Counted from the first letter of the stretch, positions 13,337 to 21,309 are shown. The stretch is 24,585 nt of DNA from Campylobacteraceae bacterium (GCA_019162915.1 JAFLKZ010000202.1:1-24585), one strand, 5' to 3'. Notes: a model not told the origin generated them from the letters alone. A program made the numbers and translations.

Positions 13337-13350
13337 TTACTAATTAGTAA
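13337..13350. promoter_or_regulatory. putative MarR operator before yceI
   Basis: TTACTAATTAGTAA is a perfect 14-bp palindrome that contains the 12-bp sequence of the marR promoter. It ends 14 bases before the yceI start and just before its ribosome site, so a bound repressor would act as a roadblock or overlap the start of transcription. No convincing -35/-10 pair was found for yceI. Confidence 0.7.
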
Positions 13351-13364
13351 AAAAAGGAAACGAT

Positions 13365-13931
13365 ATGAAAATTAAAACATTGCTTGCAACATCTTTGGTA
13401 GCAGCTTCAGCACTTTTTGGTGGCAACTATGCCGTAGACCCTACACATACGAGTACAGATTTTAGTGTTAAACACATGATGATTTCAACAGTAAAAGGAA
13501 ATTTTGCAACATTTAGCGGAAATTTTGAGTATGACGAAGCGACTAAAAAACTTAAATCTTTAAATGGAACGATTGAAGCAGCGTCTATCAACACAGGTAT
13601 TAAAGATAGAGATGACCATTTACGTTCAGCTGATTTATTTGATACGGCACAATATCCAAACATTGCATTTGTGTTAGATGAAGTCAAAGGCGATAAAGCG
13701 TATGGTAAATTGACATTGCATGGTGTGACTAAGCCGGTTGTTTTGGCATATGAAAATGGTGGTATGGTGACTGATCCTTGGGGTAAACAACGAGTTGGTT
13801 TAGGTCTTAGTGGTAAAATTAACCGTTCAGACTTTGGTATCACATGGAATAAAGCGTTAGAAGCAGGTGGCGTGGTTGTTAGCGAAAGCGTCAAACTTGA
13901 CATCGCTATAGAAGGCGTATTGCAAAAATAA
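13365..13931 (+). CDS. YceI-family periplasmic lipid-binding-fold protein
   Basis: The product has 188 residues with a signal peptide (cleavage near ALF-GG). The mature start A-V-D-P-T-H-T-S-T-D-F-S-V-K-H-M is the YceI hallmark, followed by the barrel strands, the segment D-R-D-D-H-L-R-S-A-D-L-F-D-T-A-Q-Y-P-N-I and a C-terminal R-S-D-F-G-I-T-W-N. YceI proteins form a lipocalin-like barrel that binds an isoprenoid-like ligand in the periplasm; their exact role is unsettled. AAAAAGGAAA precedes the ATG. It is probably controlled by the upstream MarR protein through the 13337 palindrome and cotranscribed with the pirin gene 23 bases downstream. Confidence 0.93.
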   Translation: MKIKTLLATSLVAASALFGGNYAVDPTHTSTDFSVKHMMISTVKGNFATFSGNFEYDEATKKLKSLNGTIEAASINTGIKDRDDHLRSADLFDTAQYPNIAFVLDEVKGDKAYGKLTLHGVTKPVVLAYENGGMVTDPWGKQRVGLGLSGKINRSDFGITWNKALEAGGVVVSESVKLDIAIEGVLQK

Positions 13932-13954
13932 GCTTTACATATAAAGGAAAAACA

Positions 13955-14662
13955 ATGGTAAAACATATAGCGTATGAGGGTTTACATGTAAGCTCGAAGG
14001 GTTGGTTGGAGAGTCGATTTCACTTCTCTTTTGCGGAGTATCATAATCCAAAAAATATGAACTTTGGGGTGCTTCGTGTCATGAATGATGACATCATCGC
14101 CCCAAATAGTGGATTTGGCACACATCCTCACCAAAATATGGAGATTTTTACCTATGTGTTAGAAGGCGAACTTACCCACGAAGATAGCATGGGAAATAAA
14201 GAGACACTTCATGCGGGAGATATTCAGTATCTCTCTGCTGGAAGTGGGATTTATCACTCTGAAAAAAATGATGGTGATGCGCCTTTACGCCTCATTCAAA
14301 CGTGGATTGTTCCTAATACGAATGGACTACCACCTCGTTATGGTTCCTATAAAATAGAAAAAGAGCTACGCCATAATCAATGGCAACATCTTTTTGGTGC
14401 TGAAAATTTAGGTGCGGTAATTGGTCTGTATCAAGATGCCAATGTCTATGCGATAGAGCAAGACACCGCAACTACGAGCGAGTTTTCACTCAAAAGTGGT
14501 CGTCAAGCTTACTTAAAAGTGATGGAGGGGAGCATTGTTCTCAATGGCGTATCTGTTGGTTTTGGTGATAGCGTTGAAATCATCGATGAGCCGATAATCC
14601 GCATAGAGGCTTTTTTGGATGCGCATTTATTATTGATTGAAATGGAGACGGTTTACAAGTGA
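13955..14662 (+). CDS. pirin-family bicupin (YhhW-like)
   Basis: The product has 235 residues, is cytoplasmic and has two cupin domains. The N-terminal cupin holds the metal site: H-P-H in the G-T-H-P-H-Q-N-M-E segment near residues 57-60, and I-Y-H-S-E near 100-104, giving three His and one Glu for iron. The C-terminal cupin lacks these ligands. Relatives such as YhhW have quercetin 2,3-dioxygenase activity in vitro, while others act as redox-sensing cofactors; the natural role here is unknown. AAAGGA precedes the ATG. It follows yceI closely and likely belongs to the same MarR-controlled unit. Confidence 0.9.
   Translation: MVKHIAYEGLHVSSKGWLESRFHFSFAEYHNPKNMNFGVLRVMNDDIIAPNSGFGTHPHQNMEIFTYVLEGELTHEDSMGNKETLHAGDIQYLSAGSGIYHSEKNDGDAPLRLIQTWIVPNTNGLPPRYGSYKIEKELRHNQWQHLFGAENLGAVIGLYQDANVYAIEQDTATTSEFSLKSGRQAYLKVMEGSIVLNGVSVGFGDSVEIIDEPIIRIEAFLDAHLLLIEMETVYK
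13982..13991. repeat. TTACATGTAA palindrome, site 6
   Basis: It lies near the 5' end of the pirin gene, read as L-H-V-S. An imperfect relative (TTACATATAA) lies at 13935-13944 in the gap before the gene. Confidence 0.75.
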
Positions 14663-14671
14663 TTAAGATAC

Positions 14672-14719
14672 ATCATCTATAATTCCATCCACGTAAAAAA
14701 TGAAGGAATTATAGATGAT
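14672..14719 (+). promoter_or_regulatory. hairpin covering the ribosome site and start codon of the DUF4405-like gene
   Basis: ATCATCTATAATTCC (14672-14686) is the exact reverse complement of 14705-14719, a 15-bp stem with an 18-base loop. The 3' arm holds the GGA of the ribosome site and the ATG at 14715, so the folded mRNA would hide the start. An operator function in DNA is an alternative. Confidence 0.7.
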
Positions 14720-15224
14720 AAGTGTACCTAGAAATATATTAAGTGCGGTGCTAACCGCTTTATTTGCCGTAGTTGCCATCAGTGGCGTTTTGATGTTTTT
14801 TAAGATTCGTTTACTCTCCATGGAAGCAATGCACATCTGGCTTGGTCTTGCTTTTGTCGTTATCGCATTGCTTCATTTACTTAAAAATTGGTCTGCTTTT
14901 AGTAACTATTTTAAGAAACAATCAACTACCGCTTCTATTCTCGCTATTGTCGTGGTCTGCTCTTTGTTTATCGCTACGGCACTTTTAGATAATAAAGAAA
15001 AAGGTGTCAATCCAAAGCAAAAAATATTTTCAACTGTGATGATATCACCTCTTACTAATGTAGCACTCTTTTTTAATTTAGATGCCGAAGAAATAGTCAA
15101 AAACCTCCATCAACAAAGTCAAATTTTAGCGACTACCAAACAATCTGTGGGTGAAATAGCCAAAGCAAACGGCAAGTCAAATGATGAGATTTTGCAGATA
15201 ATTTTTAATACACCACCTAAATAG
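14715..15224 (+). CDS. small membrane protein, DUF4405/cytochrome-b-like
   Basis: The product has 169 residues. Three hydrophobic segments lie at about 8-30, 38-60 and 75-93, followed by a soluble C-terminal tail of about 75 residues ending in PPK. Histidines in A-M-H-I-W-L-G and A-L-L-H-L-L-K-N-W sit in or next to the second segment, as in DUF4405 proteins related to haem-b membrane cytochromes, so haem binding is possible but unproven. AAGGA (14703-14707) precedes the ATG. Its start is enclosed in a perfect hairpin, suggesting translational control. It is 52 bases after the pirin gene and may share its transcript. Confidence 0.75.
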   Translation: MISVPRNILSAVLTALFAVVAISGVLMFFKIRLLSMEAMHIWLGLAFVVIALLHLLKNWSAFSNYFKKQSTTASILAIVVVCSLFIATALLDNKEKGVNPKQKIFSTVMISPLTNVALFFNLDAEEIVKNLHQQSQILATTKQSVGEIAKANGKSNDEILQIIFNTPPK

Positions 15225-15257
15225 TGATTCTTACAATATACATAATTTTGACATAAA

Positions 15258-15290
15258 TTAAGTGAACTTAAAAAGATAATTAATTATAAT
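15258..15290 (+). promoter_or_regulatory. candidate promoter and operator of the ETF operon
   Basis: TATAAT at 15285-15290 is a perfect -10 box without a good -35 at the usual spacing, a pattern common in Campylobacterota. Just upstream TTAAGT-GA-ACTTAA (15258-15271) is an inverted repeat covering the -35 zone and could be an operator. Half of it (TTAAGT) recurs at 15305-15310. A TTGACA at 15248-15253 is too far from the -10 to pair with it. Confidence 0.45.
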
Positions 15291-15349
15291 ATTTCTTTTA
15301 TTTTTAAGTTACATACTGATGTGTGTCAATAAGGCAATTTTGCAAATCA

Positions 15350-15359
15350 TTACATGTAA
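15350..15359. repeat. TTACATGTAA palindrome, site 7
   Basis: The only non-coding copy in the window, in the leader of the ETF operon, 35 bases before the first start codon. Confidence 0.75.
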
Positions 15360-15394
15360 ATTTAAATAACAAATAGTCATATTTGGAGGCATGG

Positions 15395-17053
15395 ATGTAT
15401 ATTGATGATACAATTTCTACTGATATTCTCATCGTGGGTGCTGGTCCAGCGGGACTAAGTACTGCGATACACTTAGCAGATGAGTTTAAAAAAAGCGGTC
15501 AAGAAAAACGCATTATGGTTATCGAAAAAGGAAATGCGATTGGTGCGCATATCCTCTCTGGCGCTATTTTAAAAACGGATGCTTTTCGGGAGTTACTAAG
15601 CCTTGAAGAATTTGAAAATCTTCCTTTTGACTGCGAAGTTTCTTTCGATACTACTTTAAAACTAACCGCTCATGGCGCTTTTGCACTTCCTTTTCATCCC
15701 CCTGTGATGGACAATATGGGCAATAAGATAGCTTCACTCTGCCAAATTTGTAAATATTTAGCCACACTTGCTGAAAATAGAGGGGTTGAGGTCTATGCCG
15801 GTTTTGCGGTCAATGAGCTTTTATATGAAAACAATAAAGTCATTGGGGTCAAAACAATCGATACGGGTATCAATCATCATGGTGAAAAACAAAAAAATTA
15901 CCAACGAGGCACTTCGGTTAAAGCGCGCATCGTGATACTTGCGGAGGGTACACGCGGTACTTTGGCAAAACAACTAAAAAGTAAGTTTGATTTACGCAAA
16001 AACGCCATGCCTCAAGTTTATTCTTTGGGTATTAAAGAATTGTGGAGCGTGCCTGAGGGAAACATCGCTGAGGGTGCCGTGTATCATACTTTTGGGTATC
16101 CCCTAGACGCGCAAGAAGAGTTTGGTGGCGGTTTTGTGTATGGATTAAAAGATAACAAAGTCGCACTTGGGTTTGCAGTAGGACTTGATTATGCAGATCC
16201 GAGTTTTGATGTGCATGCAGCTATGCAAGTATGGAAACAACATCCTAGCATCTCAAAATTTTTAAAAGAGGGCACTTTGCTGGAGTTTGGCGCAAAGACT
16301 ATCCCTGAGGGTGGATGGAACTCAACGCCTAAAATGTATACAGACAATGTACTTATCGTAGGAGATAGTGCCGGACTTGTCGCCATGCCTGCATTAAAAG
16401 GGGTACATTTAGCGATAACTTCGGGTATGTGTGCAGCAAAAACTGTGGTCAAAGCATTTTTAAACGATGATACTAGTGATGCGAGTTTGTCTTTTTATAA
16501 AGAGCTTATTGATAAGAGTCGTATTTATACAGAAATGTATCCTTACCGAAATTTTAGAGCCGTTATGACGCAAGGTTTGTATGTCGGTGCTCTTAAATTT
16601 GGCATTCAACTTTTAACCAATGGCGCTTGTTTTTTAACTCCTAAATTAGAGTCTGATAATGTGGCTTCAAAGAAAGTGAGCGAGTACAAAGGCATTCCTT
16701 TCAAAAAGAGATTTGAGGATAAGCTTAGTTTCGATAAGAAACTGACTTTTGACAAAGTAACCAGTGTTTTTTACTCAGGTACGCACCATGATGAAGAACA
16801 ACCGGTGCATTTACATGTAAACGATATTGAAGATTTTAATGAAGTAAATATCAAACAATACGGCACTTCTTGCCAATATTTTTGTCCCGCAGATGTGTAT
16901 GAAGAACATAGAGACAAAGAGGGAAAACTGAGTCTAAAAATTCATGCAGAAAACTGTGTTCATTGTAAAACCTGCGATATCAAAGCGCCCAATAGTGCCA
17001 TCACATGGATGACACCTTACGGTGGCGATGGTCCTCAGTATCAAAATTTATAA
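15395..17053 (+). CDS. ETF:quinone oxidoreductase with fused ferredoxin domain
   Basis: The product has 552 residues. The ATG at 15395 is chosen over the upstream TTG (15383) because GGAGG (15385-15389) lies five bases before it. The FAD motif G-A-G-P-A-G is at residues 15-20. G-A-H-I-L-S-G-A and G-A-K-T-I-P-E-G-G-W with V-G-D-S-A-G are hallmarks of ETF:quinone oxidoreductase. The C-terminal domain has Cys497 and Cys521-x2-Cys524-x2-Cys527 for a [4Fe-4S] cluster, so this one protein equals FixC plus FixX. The enzyme passes electrons from reduced ETF to membrane quinone (probably menaquinone here). The fused ETF gene follows after 15 bases, its obvious partner. Confidence 0.92.
   Translation: MYIDDTISTDILIVGAGPAGLSTAIHLADEFKKSGQEKRIMVIEKGNAIGAHILSGAILKTDAFRELLSLEEFENLPFDCEVSFDTTLKLTAHGAFALPFHPPVMDNMGNKIASLCQICKYLATLAENRGVEVYAGFAVNELLYENNKVIGVKTIDTGINHHGEKQKNYQRGTSVKARIVILAEGTRGTLAKQLKSKFDLRKNAMPQVYSLGIKELWSVPEGNIAEGAVYHTFGYPLDAQEEFGGGFVYGLKDNKVALGFAVGLDYADPSFDVHAAMQVWKQHPSISKFLKEGTLLEFGAKTIPEGGWNSTPKMYTDNVLIVGDSAGLVAMPALKGVHLAITSGMCAAKTVVKAFLNDDTSDASLSFYKELIDKSRIYTEMYPYRNFRAVMTQGLYVGALKFGIQLLTNGACFLTPKLESDNVASKKVSEYKGIPFKKRFEDKLSFDKKLTFDKVTSVFYSGTHHDEEQPVHLHVNDIEDFNEVNIKQYGTSCQYFCPADVYEEHRDKEGKLSLKIHAENCVHCKTCDIKAPNSAITWMTPYGGDGPQYQNL
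16811..16820. repeat. TTACATGTAA palindrome, site 8
   Basis: Within the ETF:quinone oxidoreductase gene, in the segment between the FAD and ferredoxin domains, as part of the 12-bp palindrome 16810-16821. It is read as L-H-V-N. Confidence 0.75.
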
Positions 17054-17068
17054 CCATAAAGGGAATTG

Positions 17069-19003
17069 ATGACAACCATAATTAGTTTAATGAAACAAGT
17101 TCCCCTCCCATCTCAAATGCGAATGGGCGAAGATGGACTGATGGATAGAACGAAGGCAAAATCGATTATTAACGTTGATTGCTCTTTTGCCTTGGAAGCA
17201 GGATTGCAGCTTAAAAGTATGATGAATGACGCTAAATTGATCGTGTGTTCCATGGGCCCACCTTCTTTTGAACAATCTTTAAAAACGGCTATTTCTATGG
17301 GATATGACGAAGCATATCTACTCTCCGATAGAAGATTAGGTGGCTCCGATACTTTTACGACAGGCTTTGCAATAGCGAGTATGCTTAAACATTTAGGTTT
17401 TGGCAAAGGATTAAATGAAGATTTTATCGTCGTGGCAGGTCGTCAAACTTCAGATGGCGACACAGCACATGTTCCCTCTCAAGTAGCAGAAAATTTAGGA
17501 ATTCCTCAAGCGACGTTTTTGGAAAATGTTGAATTTAAAGACAGAACTATCATTGCAAGAAGAATTATTGAGGGAGGCTATCAGATATTGAAACTTCCTA
17601 TCCCTTGTACATTGTCTTTTACGCCAACAGGAATTCCTCCAAGACGTCCTACTTTAATGGGTGCCATCAAAGCTCGAAAGAGTAAAGTGACCGTTTTTAC
17701 TACCGATGATGTGCATTTAAAAGATGACCAAATAGGTCTTTTAGGCTCACCTACAATCGTTGCAAAAGTAACGAATATTAGAAGTGAGCGCGCTCCTATC
17801 ATCATGAGTCATGGGCATAGTAGTGAAGAATTAGTACTTGATATGATTAAAAATATCAAATCAGGTAAAAATAGCCTTGAAGCCGTCCAAAAGAAAGAGT
17901 CTAAAAAGACAGAGATACCTGCTGATTTTGAAAAAGTAGATTTTAGAAAGGGGGCGAGCGGTATTTTGACATGGGCTGAGGTGGTCAATGGAAAAATATC
18001 AAGACCTTCCCTAGAACTTTTAACACCAGCGGTCAATTTAGCACACTCGTTGGGAGAAAACACCAAAGTAAGAACGCTTCTTATTGGCTCACATGTGCAA
18101 GATTTAGCCAAAGAGTTGATTTATCATGGTAGTGATGAGGTCATTATCGTGGATGATGTACGATTAGAAGAGTATAGAATCTTGCCTTTTGCCTCAATCT
18201 TTGCCCAAGTTATCAAAACATATAATCCTGAAATTGCTCTTTTTGCAGCGACTACCGCAGGACGTGAGCTTGCTCCGCGCATTGGTGTTAAAACCAAAAG
18301 TGGGGTTACGGCTGATTGTACGGCTTTGGAAATCGGTGAGCACCGCGATAACAAGAAAAAAATTATCTATTCTCCTATCCTTGAATCAAGAAGACCTACG
18401 TATGGAGAGTCAAAACTCGCTACGATATTGGGTTTTGTGTGTCCACAAATTTCAACGGCACGTGCAGGAACATTTGAAGTCCCCAAACGAGATGAGAAAA
18501 AAGAAGGCGCTATCACCCCTTTTAGCCCAGACTTAAGCGAGCAAGATTTTGTAACCGAAATTTTAGAAACACATAGAGGCGAGGGTGGACTCTCCAATCT
18601 TTTTGAAGCAGATATCATTGTCACAGGTGGTCGAGGTGCTTTGAGTGATGATATGAAACTTATCAAAGAGCTTGCTTTGGCACTTAATGTGCAAGGTGTA
18701 AATTGTGAATGGGCATCGAGTAGACCTGTTGTGGATTTGGGCGTTTGTGAGTATGCAAGGCAGATAGGACAGACAGGCAAAACGGTTAGACCAAAGGTTT
18801 ATATTGCTGTTGGCATCTCTGGGGCTATTCAGCATGTCGTGGGTATGAAAGAAGCTGAGTCTATCATCGCTATCAACAAGAACTCCAAAGAATCCATTTT
18901 TGCTAATGCCGATTTTGGCATCGTGGGCGACTATGAAGAGATACTTCCTGCCTTGATTAGTGAGGTTAAAAAAGGTTTTGTATTTGGGCTTGATAAAAAG
19001 TAA
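17069..19003 (+). CDS. electron-transfer flavoprotein, beta and alpha subunits fused
   Basis: The product has 644 residues. ATG 17069 is preferred to TTG 17066, with AAAGGG just upstream. Residues about 1-255 match ETF beta: S-M-G-P-P near 56-60, Y-L-L-S-D-R-R-L-G-G-S-D-T and A-G-R-Q-T-S-D-G-D-T-A. Residues about 295-644 match ETF alpha: G-V-T-A-D-C-T, S-R-R-P-T-Y-G-E, then the FAD site G-Q-T-G-K-T-V-R-P-K and G-I-S-G-A-I-Q-H near the end. A charged linker (about 262-295) joins them. The MGPP and LSDR segments resemble the beta subunits of bifurcating clostridial ETFs more than the mitochondrial type. Usually the subunits are separate proteins. It lies between its quinone reductase and an Nfn-like protein, both possible electron partners. 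Confidence 0.92.
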   Translation: MTTIISLMKQVPLPSQMRMGEDGLMDRTKAKSIINVDCSFALEAGLQLKSMMNDAKLIVCSMGPPSFEQSLKTAISMGYDEAYLLSDRRLGGSDTFTTGFAIASMLKHLGFGKGLNEDFIVVAGRQTSDGDTAHVPSQVAENLGIPQATFLENVEFKDRTIIARRIIEGGYQILKLPIPCTLSFTPTGIPPRRPTLMGAIKARKSKVTVFTTDDVHLKDDQIGLLGSPTIVAKVTNIRSERAPIIMSHGHSSEELVLDMIKNIKSGKNSLEAVQKKESKKTEIPADFEKVDFRKGASGILTWAEVVNGKISRPSLELLTPAVNLAHSLGENTKVRTLLIGSHVQDLAKELIYHGSDEVIIVDDVRLEEYRILPFASIFAQVIKTYNPEIALFAATTAGRELAPRIGVKTKSGVTADCTALEIGEHRDNKKKIIYSPILESRRPTYGESKLATILGFVCPQISTARAGTFEVPKRDEKKEGAITPFSPDLSEQDFVTEILETHRGEGGLSNLFEADIIVTGGRGALSDDMKLIKELALALNVQGVNCEWASSRPVVDLGVCEYARQIGQTGKTVRPKVYIAVGISGAIQHVVGMKEAESIIAINKNSKESIFANADFGIVGDYEEILPALISEVKKGFVFGLDKK

Positions 19004-19014
19004 GGATAAGTAGC

Positions 19015-21261
19015 ATGTTTGAAGTAATGAAAAAAGAGTATCTCGCGAGCAATATTTTATCGATGGATATTAAAGCGCCAAGATTAGCGCAAAAAGCGAT
19101 GCCAGGGCAGTTTTTAATTGTCAAAACTGATGAATTTGGAGAGCGAATCCCTCTTACTATCTGTGATTATGATACAGAGTTTGGCACGGTTAATATCGTT
19201 TTTCAAGTGGTAGGCAAAAGTACACAAGACATGGAAGTGCTTGAAGTTGGGGACCATTTTCAAGATGTGGTAGGACCATTGGGGCAAATGAGTGAATTTA
19301 TTCACCAAGATATTGAAGGACTCAAAAAAGAGCGTTTTGTTTTTATCGCAGGTGGCGTGGGGACTGCTCCTGTTTATCCTCAAGTAAAATGGTTTGTTGA
19401 TCATGGCTTGGATGTCGATGTTATCATTGGCGCACGTAGTCAAGATTTGTTGATTTTGGAAAAAGAGTTTCGATTACTGACGCCTAATGTGCATATTTGT
19501 ACGGATGATGGCTCATACGGTTTGCATGGAAATGTGACCAATATGCTTGAAAAACTCTTTAACGAGGGAAAACATTTTACCCATGTAGTCGCTATTGGTC
19601 CGATGATTATGATGAAGTTTGCAACTTTGATGGCTAAGAAGCTTGGTATCCCAACTACTGTGAGTTTGAATCCTTTGATGGTGGATGGCACAGGAATGTG
19701 TGGTGCTTGTAGGGTTGTCATCGATGGAGTGGTCAAATTTGCGTGTGTGGATGGTCCTGAATTTGATGGGTACAAAGTCAATTTTGATGAAGCGCAAAAC
19801 CGTCTTCGCCTCAAAGAAGAAAATAAACTCGTAGAACATGACGAAAATGAGCATTGTCCTATTCATCACGAAAAGCAAGAGGATAAAAAAAGACGCTCAC
19901 ATCCGCATATGAGAGATGCTATAGGTAGAATTAAAAATTTTGATGAAGTGAATCTTGGTTACTCTCTTGAAGAAGTCGTCGCAGAAGCCAATAGATGTTT
20001 AGAGTGTAAAAATCCACGCTGTGTGGAAGCGTGTCCAGTGGGCATAGATATCCCTGCTTTTATTCGAAAATTGAAAGACTCAGATATTAAAGGGGCTGCG
20101 GAAATCTTAGCCGAATATACTAAACTAGCGTCTGTATGTGGACGAGTATGCCCACAAGAAAAGCAGTGCGAAGGTGTGTGTATCACTGGCAAAAAAGCGG
20201 AACCAGTGGCTATCGGTCTTTTGGAGCGATTTGTGGGAGATTGGTCGCTGTTACATTTAGAGATAAAAATACCTGAAAAAAATGGCAATAAAGTAGCGGT
20301 GGTAGGAAGTGGCCCCGCAGGACTTGCCGCAGCAGCAGAGCTTGCTAAGTTTGGTTATGCGGTAGATGTCTTTGAATCATTGCATAAAGTTGGAGGCGTT
20401 TTAATCTATGGAATACCTGCTTTTAGGCTGCCAAAAGATATCGTTGATGGCGAAATTGATAGAATTAAAAAATTAGGGGTCACTTTTCACACCAATGTGG
20501 TCGTTGGCAAAACGCTGATGATTGATGAGTTACTTGATTCTGAGTATAAAGCGGTATTTATCGGAAGTGGCGCAGGATTTCCTAGGTTTATGGGCATTAA
20601 AGGCGAAAATGCCTTAGGCGTGCTCTCGGCTAATGAATTTTTAACCAGAGTCAATTTGATGAAGGGTAACGAAATCGGATACCATACGCCTACGACAATT
20701 GGTCAAAAAGTAGCCGTTATCGGAGCCGGCAATGTTGCTATGGACGCGGCACGTGTTGCTAAAAGGTTGGGTGTTGAAACGAGTATAGTTTACAGAAGAA
20801 GTGCTCAGGAAATTCCAGCTCGTGCGGAAGAAGTAGAACATGCAAGTGAAGAGGGCATCGTCTTAAATTTACTGACAAATCCTATCGAAATCTTAGCCGA
20901 TGATAAGGGACGTGTTTGTGGTCTTAAGTGCGTTAAGATGGAATTGGGTGAGCCTGATGTGAGTGGGCGACGAAGTTCCATTGAAATAGAGGGTTCAGAA
21001 TTTATTATGGATATTGATACTGTCATTATGTCTATAGGTACGGTTCCTAACGAGTTAGTAACGGCAAGTACCAAAGGGTTGGAAACTTCGAAAAAAGGAA
21101 CCATTATCGTCGAAAATGGCAAGACGCAAACATCGAGAAAAGGAGTGTTTGCAGGAGGAGATATCGTAACGGGAGCTGCTACGGTTATCGAAGCTATGGG
21201 TGCTGGAAAACAAGCGGCAGTTGAGATAGACTTATATATCAAAGAAAATTTTCCTGCATAG
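19015..21261 (+). CDS. NfnA-NfnB-type fusion flavoprotein (NAD(P)H/ferredoxin oxidoreductase or GltD-like)
   Basis: The product has 748 residues. Residues 1-275 are FNR-like, as in NfnA or sulfide dehydrogenase subunit B: flavin region P-L-T-I-C-D, nucleotide region A-G-G-V-G-T-A-P, and a [2Fe-2S] site made of Asp224, Cys229, Cys232 and Cys244, the one-Asp three-Cys set known from NfnA. A charged, His-rich linker (about 276-300) leads to a GltD/NfnB-like part with Cys328/331/336/340 and Cys375/379/385/389 for two [4Fe-4S] clusters, FAD motif G-S-G-P-A-G at 431-436 and NADPH motif G-A-G-N-V-A near 569-574. NfnAB couples NADH and NADPH to ferredoxin by electron bifurcation. The two are normally separate subunits. 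Alternatives are sulfide dehydrogenase (SudAB) or a glutamate-synthase-like reductase. AAGGA precedes the ATG. Confidence 0.88.
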   Translation: MFEVMKKEYLASNILSMDIKAPRLAQKAMPGQFLIVKTDEFGERIPLTICDYDTEFGTVNIVFQVVGKSTQDMEVLEVGDHFQDVVGPLGQMSEFIHQDIEGLKKERFVFIAGGVGTAPVYPQVKWFVDHGLDVDVIIGARSQDLLILEKEFRLLTPNVHICTDDGSYGLHGNVTNMLEKLFNEGKHFTHVVAIGPMIMMKFATLMAKKLGIPTTVSLNPLMVDGTGMCGACRVVIDGVVKFACVDGPEFDGYKVNFDEAQNRLRLKEENKLVEHDENEHCPIHHEKQEDKKRRSHPHMRDAIGRIKNFDEVNLGYSLEEVVAEANRCLECKNPRCVEACPVGIDIPAFIRKLKDSDIKGAAEILAEYTKLASVCGRVCPQEKQCEGVCITGKKAEPVAIGLLERFVGDWSLLHLEIKIPEKNGNKVAVVGSGPAGLAAAAELAKFGYAVDVFESLHKVGGVLIYGIPAFRLPKDIVDGEIDRIKKLGVTFHTNVVVGKTLMIDELLDSEYKAVFIGSGAGFPRFMGIKGENALGVLSANEFLTRVNLMKGNEIGYHTPTTIGQKVAVIGAGNVAMDAARVAKRLGVETSIVYRRSAQEIPARAEEVEHASEEGIVLNLLTNPIEILADDKGRVCGLKCVKMELGEPDVSGRRSSIEIEGSEFIMDIDTVIMSIGTVPNELVTASTKGLETSKKGTIIVENGKTQTSRKGVFAGGDIVTGAATVIEAMGAGKQAAVEIDLYIKENFPA

Positions 21262-21276
21262 AGACTTATCTACTGT

Positions 21277-21309
21277 TATACAAGAAGGATATTTAACCCT
21301 TCTTGTATA
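21277..21309. terminator. bidirectional terminator after the ETF/Nfn operon
   Basis: TATACAAGAAGG (21277-21288) and CCTTCTTGTATA (21298-21309) form a perfect 12-bp stem with a 9-base loop, between convergent genes. The following sequence has only a short T run. Confidence 0.75.

Noticed and set aside
13427..13966. 179-codon open frame on the minus strand over yceI
   Set aside because: It is a shadow of the YceI gene: no ribosome site, and its composition mirrors the opposite strand.
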